From Caenorhabditis elegans (taxonomy: Eukaryota; Nematoda; Chromadorea; Rhabditida; Rhabditidae), in contig NC_003283.11 in assembly GCF_000002985.6 (NCBI RefSeq), positions 10,974,001-11,038,000 on the forward strand: 64,000 bases of DNA, given 5' to 3'. Numbering within the stretch: the first letter of the stretch is position 1; every line of letters starts with the position of its first letter. Positions 48,940-60,976 of this stretch are shown here, piece by piece. The notes beneath the pieces were generated by a model. The model did no database searches. It was not told where the DNA came from and saw nothing but the letters and a program-made list of their open reading frames with translations. Made by a program: the position numbers and the translations under genes.

Positions 48940-51900
48940 GAATGGAAAAGTATAAGTAGAAGGTTAAATGAAATGAAGAGAAGAGAAACAAAGTCTAATG
49001 GAAGTGATGATGACTCTCTAATTATTAAATCGGGATGGTCCTGAACACGCAAACTCTCGTGTGGAATACCTTCCCTGTAATTATAAACGGATGAATATTC
49101 TTATAAAGAGGGTACGAGTAGAAGATGTGCATGTTTTGGTTGACATCGTTACCCCTTCTCACTCTGACAATTAGCAAATTAGACGGATGAAGCGTGAAGA
49201 GCAGAGTTTCATACGACCTGACATGAGAGGAAAAAAGGACCATAGTTTTATTCAAAGTAACGACGAGAAAAGTGTTCGTTATGTTGTTGTTCACTTCAAA
49301 ATAAAAAGTCAAGAAGATATGTGGAAATGAAGGGGGGCAACCGAGAAAGAAAGGACCCGTTGGGAATTATGGTTGCTGTGAATGACAAAACAGCACAATG
49401 TGCATGGCCGGATACTCATTTCTCTTGTTGGGTGTTTATGTGCCGCCTTTTACAAAGAAACAACAACAAGTGTGACGATAATTAGTAAAACGGATTGTAG
49501 GTGACATTTATGACAGTAATTTGCTATTTTAAAGTTACCTGAAATAATTTCAGAAATGGAAAAAAAAGGCACATGTTTCGTCTTAGTAAACTTTTTCTAA
49601 CGTTAAAATCATGGCTTCATGGCAAAGAAAAAATCATGGCAAAGAATTTATATTATTATCTATTCATTTTTAAGAACCTTTTTTTAAAACTTTCCAACAA
49701 TAGACATCAATAAATTTCAATATAATTGTTTTCTGAAACTGACTGTTTTGAAACTAACCAGAACGTAAGCGTTGCAATTGTAGAACAAAATTTTTTTGGT
49801 ATGTTTCTTATATTTTTAACGGAAAACTATCATGCGACTCATTTTGATGTCGAAAAATTGAGAGAAAAATAAGAAAACATTGAACAAATGACATCTCGGC
49901 TGATGTGGGACACTCTGAGCTTATCGAAAAAAATTCAGCACTTTTTTTCGTAAGATTTTAAAACATTTCCTTTACAAAATTAAATTCACTGTTTACAGTC
50001 TATTCTGTGTTCTCAGCGCTAATCAAATATAATTTATAGACTCAATTGAAATTGTGCTCGAAACAATAACTTTATTTCAGGTCTGTATGAGCTCAATTAC
50101 TTTTGTGACAAGCTTTTTACCATTGACGTTGTTCAATTGTTTAGAAAATGTAACTTTACAGAAGCAAACATAGAAAAACTGTTATGAAATCTCGGGATAT
50201 ACTAAACACTAACGGTTGGAAAAAGAACAAAAAAAATTCAAAACATTCATTGTGATTAGTAAGCTTGTAATGTAAGTATCAATGTGATGAAATTTGAATG
50301 TGCACGCCGAAAGGATCATTTTACATTTCTACAAGACGAACAAGCTCAATTCAACGAAATAGAGTAACATGTCATTTCACAAAAACAGAGTTTGATAGTA
50401 AAGTGAATTTAAAAGAAAGTTGGAGTATTTTGGAAAATGAAGAAAAACTAGTTGGAGAGAGCCGGTTTATTATAATCACCAGCATCTTCATCTCTCCATG
50501 AAAAACCGAAATCTATTCAAAAATAGGTCGGATTAGCCACGCATCTTATCAACAAAATGTTGGAATAGAAAATAAATGTGAAAAAAAGGAATAAAACAAA
50601 AATTAGATAGTCATAGCTTGAGAATGCAAAAGAAACGAATAATAGACAACAATTTTGGCTCAAGAATTAATTGGAATCCGGAGGTCGACTACAAGATAGA
50701 TAGTCCCTCGTTTTGGTGAACTCGAGTGAGATGAATTTGAAAAGGAAAAGGAAAAAGGAAGAATACGGAGAAAAAACCTTTTAGAGACTGGATATTTTTC
50801 AAGAATCAAATTTTGAATGCACCATTCAGGTAACTTTATCATGTAAGTATGATTTTTAAAGTGAAAAAATATTTAATTGATTAAAATGAGGAAAGAATTT
50901 CTGCAAAACTTGTCTGAAGATGAAGTGTTGTTTTGTGACAGAAGACATTTTTCAACTCGTTTTGACAGATGGAAGGCTTCAGAGCTCAGACGACAAAAAG
51001 AAACGTTTCAAATTGAAAAAGTGACGACTATATATCGAAAAGACGTGGAACAAGAGTTCCGTTGGGAGTAATTCCAAACCAAAACAAACGAGTCTACATG
51101 TATGCTTTAAATCGAGTATTTACTAGAATATTAGCTCCAAGATGGAATTTTTATTATTGGGGTTTTTTGCCTGAACTGCTCAGTTGAATTAGGGAGAATA
51201 TTGAAAGAAACTACGAAAACGGTGTAAATTTGCAAAAACTATAGTTTTTGCATATAATTTTTCTACAAATTTTCTGTAGAACTGAAGAAAGGATATCCTA
51301 AAAGTATGAGGCGTTTTTCAGATATTCACGATTATACTGAAATAATTCAGTATTCGGAGACCAAAATAAATACAACATTTTTGAAACGTTCTATTTGAAC
51401 ATTTATGAAAATATATGAAATTCTGCAACGTGCAAATTTTAACACATTTTGAGCACACTTTCATATTTTGAAAGCACCAAAAAATTATTGCATTTTTTCT
51501 TCATTGTTGACAGAAGTAAAAGTAAAGAAGGATTTTTAATTTGCAGATAGAAACCAAAATACTGAAATTGGAATAATACCGTTGTTGTGGACACTAACTT
51601 GAAAAAAAAACAATATTTGGGATGGAATCCGTTGACAGATGAAAAGCTTGTGTGTCACAAAATTCTCTGCTTAGATTTATAAAAAACAGGAATTGTGAGC
51701 AAGTATATTGGATTCTGGAATATTTGCTTGTTTTTCAGACGTTTATTATTTTCTAGATATAAATGAATAATACCAATCTATAATATTTATCTCTAGAAGC
51801 TGTACTGAAATTATCATCCGTTGGCAAAAATTTGAAACCCGGTTCATGGTAAATCCTGACATGGAGTTTCAATTTGGTAATTTCTTTTTCTATATCAAAT

Positions 51901-53512
51901 GAACTATTTTTGGGTATTGTCATTTTTTTTTGCGAATTAACGATACTCGAGTGTGGTTGGCTTGTCACTTAAAAAACTATATATCGTTAAATTTTCTTCG
52001 TTGTAAATCACATTTACCACATTTTCTGATCGAATGTGAATTCACTGAAAATGTTACGAATGAATTCAAAAGTGAATAAATCTAGTAATATTACAGTAAA
52101 CAACTCTAGAATAATATTTTAAAAAGAACAGAAAGAATATGAATAGATGTCATTCATTGTCTCAATTTCTTCCAAGTGTATCCTTTCCTCATTCTGGTTG
52201 TCATACATTTGCCACACTTTTATTACTCTCATCATTTCATCATTTCATCATGTCTGCTCCGGCTGTGGCTTATTCGCTTTTATTGTAAAATATTCGAATA
52301 AGTTGCATTAATTCAATTGTCTAAGATTCTGACAATCGTCTAAGTTGTCTAAGTTCAATTCTGCCAAAAATGCAATTTTTTTTGCATTTTCGGCAAGGTA
52401 TACCCATTAGAACCAAACCAACTAATTTCAAGGAAAATTAAATAACAAAAATTTCCTTATTTTCATGGAACTAAAAAGAATCGCCTTAACCGAAAGTTGG
52501 CGATTTTTGCTCCGAAAATACGGTGCCCGGTCTCGACACGACAATTTTTGTCAAATACAAAAATGTGTGCGTCTTTAAAGAGTACTGTAGTTTCTAATTT
52601 TCGCTGCTTTCGAATTTTCATGGATTTTTTATAGAAAGACACACACATTTTTGTATTTAACAAAAACTGTCGCGTTCGAGACCGGGAACCGTATTTACTA
52701 ATGGTGATTTTAATATTTTAAAATTGTCATTAGATTGAAATACAACGAATCATCCTGTTAAAGTTTTATAAATCTTGTTTAAAAATAAATGAAAGCGACT
52801 TTGCGATAATGAGTTTTAAAGTAAAATGTTCCAAAGACTAACAGAGAAATCATAAGAAAAAAAAAGATAAAGTAAACCCTGGAGAAGAAATATGACGAAG
52901 TGAGTCAGAAACAAACAAAAATTCGTCTCATGGATTTATGATCTTCTCTCTGCTTTTTCAGTTCTTTGTTTATTCCTAAACGCTTATAATGCTCCTTCGT
53001 CTCATTTCGTGTATTTCATACATAAGTGCATATTGATGTGCAAAGAGTGGGGTTAGCATTCGAAAAAGAACATATAAAGAAGGATTTGGATGAAATGAGC
53101 CAAACCCCTCGTAAACCTTCTGCCTAATATATATTCCCATGATTATTCCTATGCAGATTTTAATGTATTTCACATGGCTTCTCGATTCATTTATAACATC
53201 TAAATCCAAATCACTACCAAAATGGGGGAAATTATTACACAATGAAAAGTCGCATTTGGATTTGCGATGATGGTGAGGAGAGATGGAATTTATGGTGCAT
53301 ATTGATAAAACTGAAATAAGTTTCGAAATATTTACAGGTACGCAAACATAGATGTGATTAAGGGCAATTTTGGAGAGCAATAAAACGGTGATAAGGGTCA
53401 TGGAATGGTCAATATTTTAAGAAAGGAACGGAAACTGGGTAAGGAAGTCGAATCATCGTATAATAAACCCGGCACAACATGGAGAAATTGGCACCCGTTG
53501 AAGTCTTCTGCA
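48940..53512. other. Intergenic region without secure genes
   Basis: AT-rich. Short polar open frames at 50298-50501, 50624-50719 and 50886-51071 (plus) look protein-like but could not be joined. A palindromic repeat lies at 52517-52696. A 141-codon open frame at 53401-52976 (minus) lies just downstream of the phosphatase subunit stop and may only be part of its 3' UTR. Confidence 0.45.
52517..52696. repeat. Palindromic repeat with AAATACGGT ends
   Basis: AAATACGGTGCCCGGTCTCG on the left pairs with CGAGACCGGGAACCGTATTT on the right, and an inner pair around ATACAAAAATGTGTG / CACACATTTTTGTAT extends it, giving a long imperfect hairpin of about 180 bases. It belongs to the type of interspersed GTCTCG repeats common in C. 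elegans. Confidence 0.8.
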
Positions 53513-56500
53513 TCACTGTTCGTCGGTGCTAGTCACTTTCTTCAAAAATGGATCGTGACGCTTGTACTCGCCTAAAGCTCTCGTCGTTTGCTCATCTGGA
53601 GGGAAATCGGATTGTTTGTGGTTGGGTCCGAAATCCATATCGTTTTTCATCGAGCTCTGTAATGATTCGTTATTGTACAAAAAAAAAATATTTCTAGGTT
53701 TTTGTAACTTACCACTCCTACAGCATTTTTCAGAATTTCATCCTTGCTAAGCACAGTTGAAGTCTTCATATTCTCGTCAACTCCATTCTGCTGACGCGAG
53801 CTGATGATTTCATCTGGATTAAATCGAGCAAATAGTGCTTTAACTTCAACATATTGCGGGTTTCCCATTGCCTGTTTCTCAATATTGTTCCAGATGCGTT
53901 CTTTTTCTTCATTCAATGTCTTTTCTTGAACTCGATCTTTCTGATAAGCTTGGGAACACTCGTCAAACAGTTTTTGATTCATTTCCATGAACATCTTGAG
54001 GGCGTTGTAGATAAGTCCATGAATCGTTTTATTCCAATGTGACTTGCTGTTTTTGAAAAGAACAGGGAACATTATTGGAATTATCACACGAGCATTGTCC
54101 GCTACTAATGACATCACATATTCATTATTCCAATAGTAGAGAGCTCGTTCGGCAACTTGGAAGTGTGGACTGCTGACACAGCGAGCAATTTGTGAGAACA
54201 ATGGAGTCATGATTTTTTGGAACTCATTCGGCTCTATCACATCGAGGACTTCTTCCAATTCATTCAGGAACATCACTTCCTTGGGACTATGTTGTTTTGG
54301 CCAGAAGCGTAGCATCCCACTGATTACAGGCTCTGTCAGTGATGAGTCTTTTTCAATGAACTGTACGACACAGTACGCGAGTTGAGGATGATATACAGAT
54401 AATGATTTGACCTTGTGTAGCGGAAGAAGAACTCGGAGCAAGAAAGTTTTGTGTTCCTCTTTCAAGGGAAGAGCGAATCCATTGATAATGCTACCTAGAA
54501 TCTCGAGTAATTCAGCAATCCCGTTGTGCCTCTCAGTTTCGTAGATGAACGAGTAGAAAATGTTGTTGATTTGCTTCCGAATGTAAGCACGATGTCCGAG
54601 GAACTTTCCATAAATTCGATGTAAAGTTGTCTTCAGAAAGTCACGTTCACGTGGATCTTCACTGTCCATAATCATGAGAAGACGAAGAATGAAATTTTGA
54701 TCAATGTAACGTTTTGCAACTTGAGATTGAAAATCGGGGCACTCCAGGAATCTCAGGAAAAACTCGTAGACGAGCTGAAAATATTTACTTTAAATAAGAG
54801 CAGAAAATAAATATTACCTGCAGATGTGGCCAGGCAGCTTCTAATGTTGGTTCGTCTTCATCGGGGTCAAATTCAGCACCAATTGGATTGGTCGGTGGGC
54901 TCAAAGGACGGAAAAGATTAGTGGAGAACATGCCGATAGCTTCTGGATAGACAGCATCAGATAGCGATCCTTTTGGAGCTCCGGAAACGTGGTCGACGAG
55001 TTCATTTAGAGCTGCCCGTTTGACTTCTTTGAATTTTAAATCGCTGAGAGCATCATTGGCAAAGTCAAAAACAACGCAGCATTGTCGAAGTTTTTGAATG
55101 AACAGTGTTTCTCTCTCGCTCGGATCCGCATCTAAAAACGAGTTTATCAATACGGTAATTAAAAAAAACATTATTACCTTTGATAGCTGGAAGTCTTTGC
55201 AGCTCTCTGTTTTGTGAAATGTTGAACATGCTACTTGATTGGCGGCGCTCTCTTCGCGGTATCACTGGCCCTGAAATTAAATCTGTCTCTATAGTTAATT
55301 AGTCTTCGTTTAAACACTAACCTCCTCCGTACGTGTTTGTTCGGCCAATATTTGTTGGTGGTGGTGCATCTGCAGGAATCATATCTCCTAGAAATGATAA
55401 ATATGAGGGCCGAAAATGGAAAAATCAATGATTGTGATTCAAAAAAAAATTTATCCGAGAGGAGTACACTAGTGGTGGACTAACTATCCCATTTTCGATT
55501 TCTGCGGCCTCGTCGAGCATTTACGCGGGAAATTCAAATTCAAATGTACACTACAAAAGTTGTTTCGTGAAGTTGGGGAAATAGCGAAATGTCTAAGCGT
55601 TTGTAAGAAAATATCTACTATGAACAAAATAATATTTTCTCCAGAACACTAAAATGTTTTTTTCTTTGGTATGCGCTGCAAAAAGACTACAGGAAAGGCG
55701 TAACAAACCAAAAAAACACAATCAAACTAATTGAGCTGGAGTCCTAATCCGTTCCAACTATCCTATTCGAATTATTTCTAATACCTTCTTCCGTGATACA
55801 AAATAACGCGAGAAATAGAAGAAGAGTAGGGTAAATTGATGATAGAAAAGAAATCTAAAGGAGCAAGACAGGCGCAGAGAAGAAAGAAGGTCGTTTTTTC
55901 TGTGAGAAATAAAGAAAATGGGGGGGGGGGGGCAAAAAGAAGAAGAGTTTGAAGGAGTTTGTGGAAAAGTTGGACATCAATAGTGTGCCTTGAGGGCTCA
56001 CAGATTTCTTGTTGTTGGTTGGATGGCTTGTTCCTCCCCCATCTAACTGATAAATATTTTCACTCAATATCTTCATAAAATGTAGTGCATTTGATTTCAG
56101 ATCCGATACATTTCTACTTATTTATACTTTGCATCCATTTCAGTTATTCAAAAAAATGCAAGTGGTCAAAAACCTGCCTACCTCGAGAACTATAAGATGC
56201 TGAAAGGGAGGACAGCTTCAAAAATTATTTACTGAAGAAAACTCTAATCAAAACCTTAATCTCGAATCATGTTGTTTTTGTTTCCGAATAGTATATGTTT
56301 TCATGATAAAATTCGACACGCCGTAATCTAAACTTTATAGGCTCGCTGTATTGTCTTCACAGGGTCTCACAACGATCTCCGCTCGTTTCGAAGAATTCTC
56401 AAAACTCTACGATAGGAACCACTCTTACTCCTAAATGTTCTCAAATAATTTAGACTACTTACTCGTTTTCTGTCGTCTTTTCTTTGATCTCTGTGGCATT

Positions 56501-59500
56501 TTATTCATTGCTATCTTTGGTTGATGGTTGAAATTACTCGATGGTTAGAAAGAAATGATGAAAAATTATGCTCTCGGAGAACCGTGGAAGAATATAGATT
56601 CACGTGAGATTTTATTGAAATTGACTTTTTTAAAATTTTGTGTTATCATCTTTCCCGAATAATCAAAACATTAATTTACCTCCAACATCTTCTGTTCGGA
56701 TCGTAGGAATTGTAGATGCCTTACTGCTTCCAGCACCGTCATCTTTCATTGATTTCTTATCCTTCTCTTTGTCCTTTTTCTCTGATTTCCCATTTTCCTT
56801 GTCCTTCTTCTTTGATCTCAACATTGCGGATGCGGAGCCGACCGCCTGAAATTAACAACATGAAAAATTCAATAAAAGTATGAAGAGACCTTTAAAAAAT
56901 TAAAAAGAGAATACAAGGGACAACAAACTGAGCAAGTGACCATTTTTCATTGTTTCAAAAGTGGAAAAACGTTGTTGACAAGAGATATTATGTTTTCAAA
57001 GCAACGGGGAAAAACTGAGAACACACATGATAACATGCACATATGCACCCAAATCTGTTTTTTAGAAAACTACAGTAACCTATGTAATAAATGCAATCTC
57101 AAGCAGTATGATTAACTGTAGGAGAGGAATTAATGGAATGCAAAACCATGGAATTCCATGTGGCTCTAACTAACAAAAAATGACATCACTACATGAATGA
57201 GAAAAATCATCTGTCTTTACTTAAAAACCATCGTCACTTCGGAAATCGGAAGACGAAAAATAAAAAGCGCGGAGCAAACGGCGCCGTCCCTCTTCCCACG
57301 CTTTGTCGTTTTTTCCTACAGCTCGTCTTCTGCTTTTTCAGCGCAATTTTCGATTAACCAGCCCACTTCTTTTCTCTCGTTTTTTCCTTAAAGATCGAGC
57401 TTCATCCTCTTCAATTTCCAATTACTGCTGCTCTTTTGAGAGTAAAAGAGTAGACGATGTCAAGGATCAGATTCTGATGAAAAAAAGAGAGCAGGAAGAA
57501 TTTGGCAGTCTTACTCGTAAGATACAAATACTTGACATATAAGTATACGAAATATTTTATGGGTTTGCCAAAAGTGAACCCATGAAGCAAAGAAAATAGC
57601 GGTCGTGCTGGATTGCTGAAAAACAGGTGAAATTGTGTGGTGCCCCCAACATAGAAACAAGCAATTAGAATTCTGTTGTGGCTCACATATCGCGTGTTTT
57701 TTGACAAGCAAAATGAGAAAAGGCGTTTTCGTAAGAAAGCAGAAATAACTGGTGAAAAAACGAGTAATAAATCTAGGAACTTTTTTTAATATATTCTATA
57801 CGAATATGCAATGAATTGTAGCTGATCACAGACAAAAAATTGATGTACTTTTGTGCACCGAGTTTTTTTTTTCTAGATTTAAGACTTTTTCTGAATTTAA
57901 CATTCTATTTTTCCTTGAAGGTTCAGTGATCAAGTGATGCCATTGCAAGTAATACGATAAAAAAAATAAATTAGAAAGGATAAAAACGGTCAGAAGCATC
58001 GTGCCGTCTTGAATCAAGTTTTAAACTAATTAATTTTCTAAACAAGCTTAAAATGTTTTTATTCATTTTTATCTGGTTATTTGTGTGAACACAGATGATT
58101 CACCGCTTGAAAAATACTTATCGACACCAATAATTTAGATGCGTTTGTGTTTTAATATTATAGATTTAGAATTCGAAATATTCATACATGCCCCATTTAT
58201 AAAGCTTTAAAAGTTGAACCACATCGTACGCTTGTAAACTCCGCCGGCGTCTGCGGAACAAAAAAGTCCAAGAATCGATTGATAAATTTCGAGAGTAATT
58301 ATATAAATAGAAAACTTAGCCAGCAACTAATTAATGAATAAGTCCCTTCTAACTGTTGGGATTTTTAGGGTATTGTTTTAAACTATCTCTAATTATAATG
58401 AACCAATTTTTATCCACTTTTCAATTATATTTAAAAAAACGGGTTTCATCGAAGCTGAAACAAGTAAGACTCTAGAAAAACAAAATATTCAACATTGCCG
58501 TTCCTAGACACAAAAACATACATTTTTGTTAGAAATCGTTAAAAACTGACACGTGATGACGGAGGGTGAAACTAGTTGAAGAAATGAAATCTTGTCCCGG
58601 GGTCTGGGCGCCAGTATTGGCATCATATTTCTGTTTTGAAAATCAAAGAGCACAAAGGAATTGGCTATTGTGAGTATATGCATGGCATTGAACCAGCGTA
58701 AAATCCCAAAGTCCCTTACGTGCGGAAATAATGCTCATCCGTCTTCAATAGTCTATTGGAATATTTCCATGATGACCCGGCTACAGAAAAAATATTCGAA
58801 TAGAAAAATAATTTGTCGCTGGAGACCAAAAAGGAAAAATAAATAAATGTTCGAAAATCTTTGAAAACACATTCAGGGAATTCACTGATAAATCCTCTTA
58901 ACTTATAAATAATCGTCTAGAAAGCAATTTTCTATTTACTAACGCGTTTCGAAAAAGATAACAATTTTTTATCAAAACCTTGATAATGAGCTTTTGTATT
59001 TAAAGCTTACAGTTCATAATACCAATTCAAAAAAAATGTCAAAAACCCAAAGTCAATTGGAAGTTTTCAAGCGTTGAAATAATTTCACAATATGAAATCA
59101 TTCAACAATATAGTTTAGATTTTCAAAATAATACTACGTTAAAAATGTTTTTTCTAAGTAACTTTGAGAAAGGTACCTTCATAATTAAAGCGTTTCGAAA
59201 GACATTTTTTCGATTGACGATTTTATGTTTCTCTAAAAATTACTGGTGAATGTTTGAAGTCAACACGTATTTAAAAAATTTAATTTTTACATTATATAAT
59301 AATTCTGTAAATTATCTGCTTTCTAGAAAAGCAACCGTTAAGGTTGGTATGTGTCATTTATTTTTCATGCTGAGTAGCCGAGCCATCTGATTGTTATAGT
59401 AACCAATCTGAAGACTGAAATATTTTCTTAGAATAATCTGAATTCCCAGAATACGAATGTATCACCTGCGACCTAATTTAGCTTCAACTATACTTTATAT

Positions 59501-60788
59501 CGTAAACTTCCAAGTTGCGGAATTCAAATGTAAAGATGTATCAGTCAAAGAATAAAGAGTGAGTAAAAAAAAAGGAAAATCAACCCGAATAGAATAACGA
59601 AAAAAGCATTGAGAGCAAACGAAGATACACGAAAAGACACGGACATGTAGCCTCATACAGCATTTTCTCTTTTTTCGCCTTTTCTTTTCTTCTCCTTTGA
59701 CGTTTTTATTCTCTTTTTTGTGGTTGATGGTGTTGGTGTGGTGCCCCGCAAAAAAACGAAGAAGCTCGTCAAAATTCCTTTTTCTGATTGAGAATTCTGC
59801 TACGTTATTCGTTTTTTCTCTTGCAAACATGCGTGTTTGAACAGAGATTTGCTTTTTTGGGTAAACGAAAAACGAAAAGCTGATGGGATTATAGTTGGAA
59901 ATGGAATGCTTCAAAATGTTAAAGTTACAGTCTTCTAGATTTTATTATTTTCAACAATACATTTGTTATACTTCTCTATTAGACGGTAGTTCGTGAACTA
60001 ATTTGAAAATTTACAAGTAGCCTGATAAAAAACAAATGACGTCGCTGAGTGAATTCAAAACTTTCCGAAAATTGCTATCAATACGAGTGTTGAAGGCATG
60101 AAGTTACCTTTGCATTTTCCTATTTTTGAACTTCGTAATAAGTCAGAACCAAACACTGCAGATTTTCAGAACATTTTTGGATGTGATTAGTAGAAGATTC
60201 AAAAAAAGTTACAACGTGTTGCATCAACTAGAAAACAGTAAGAACGGTTCCAAAATAGAATATCAAAATCTTTTTCCTGTACTGTTGTAGTAACCGTAAA
60301 AAATTAGTTACACGGGAAACGATTTTAAGAACCTCAATAGAAATCCAAAAACCTATACAAAACAACAGTCGAGGAATGTTCTGGTTATGTGACTTTTGGG
60401 TAAACATTAAACATTTTACAATGCCATAAAAATAGCAGTTCTCTTTCACTGCGAGGTCCGACGTCAATATGTAATCAGAACGAACAAGAATCACAATAAC
60501 GCTCGTTTCATGTGTAAAAATTCTCAAAACTTACAACAAACATGGCTCTAAATTTACAAATTCTTCAAATGTGTGGAAGTAGCCGGAACTTTTGAAAAAT
60601 GACAAGTAATATCATGTTATGTTCCTACTGATTTGTTATACTGAACTAAAATGGTAGTTTTAAATATGTCCCGTGTATATTTTCTAGACTCTAACAAGTA
60701 TTGCTACATTTTCAGATTTCCCCTTTTTCAAAAGAAAACTACTCACCCGGTTCCGCAAACTAAGCGTTGAAGAAGCACCAGCGAACAT
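53513..60788 (-). CDS. pptr-2: PP2A B56 (B') regulatory subunit, gamma/delta clade
   Basis: Long form exons: 60788-60747, 56845-56680, 55387-55322, 55270-55178, 55131-54818, 54774-53713, 53656-53513; 1887 nt, 628 residues. A shorter form starts in an alternative exon (56508-56463) and gives 574 residues. Both first parts are Lys/Arg-rich and join the common exon in the same phase. The core is the B56 HEAT-repeat domain: [113 protein letters not shown]. Details such as [13 protein letters not shown] and [19 protein letters not shown] match the vertebrate gamma/delta rather than alpha/beta/epsilon clade. It targets PP2A to substrates in cytoplasm and nucleus. C. elegans has two B56 genes; I favour pptr-2 from the clade, but pptr-1 is not excluded. 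Confidence 0.93.
55920..55932 (+). repeat. G13 homopolymer tract
   Basis: Thirteen consecutive guanines on the plus strand inside the intron of the B56 gene between the alternative first exon and the common exon. Long G tracts are known fragile sites in C. elegans lacking DOG-1 helicase; this one is at the short end. Confidence 0.9.
56463..56508 (-). other. pptr-2: Alternative first coding exon of the B56 gene
   Basis: ATG at 56508 reads [15 protein letters not shown] and ends with a consensus donor (A/GTAAGT) in phase 1. That phase joins the common exon at 55387 to give [10 protein letters not shown], exactly as the long-form exon does. The Lys/Arg-rich peptide looks like a nuclear localisation signal. 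The start context suggests an internal promoter. Confidence 0.7.
56900..60740. other. Large first intron of the long B56 transcript
   Basis: About 3.9 kb between the first and second coding exons of the long form. No independent gene is convincing. A coding-like fragment with internal stops lies at 58600-58800 (plus). Confidence 0.55.
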
Positions 60789-60926
60789 GAATGAAAATGA
60801 GCAAAGGAAGTACACCTACAATGACCACTTTTTGTGCTCTTTGGGCTTTCTACCCAATCTTGTGTCGTCTGGCTCTTTTTCTTCTTGTTCTGATGTGTCT
60901 TGATCTCTATCTCTCTCCAGATCCTC
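60789..60926 (-). other. pptr-2: 5' UTR of the long B56 transcript
   Basis: A good acceptor (ttgttgcag, AG at 60928-60927) precedes 138 bases without an ATG before the start codon at 60788. The first 36 codons of one frame are open and highly charged (EDLERDRDQDTSEQEEKEPD) but end at TAG, so they are read here as untranslated. The acceptor could take a spliced leader or an upstream exon. Confidence 0.5.
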
Positions 60927-60976
60927 CTGCAACAATTTGATTTGATTTGAAACTGACAAGTGGCCGAAGTGAGCAA

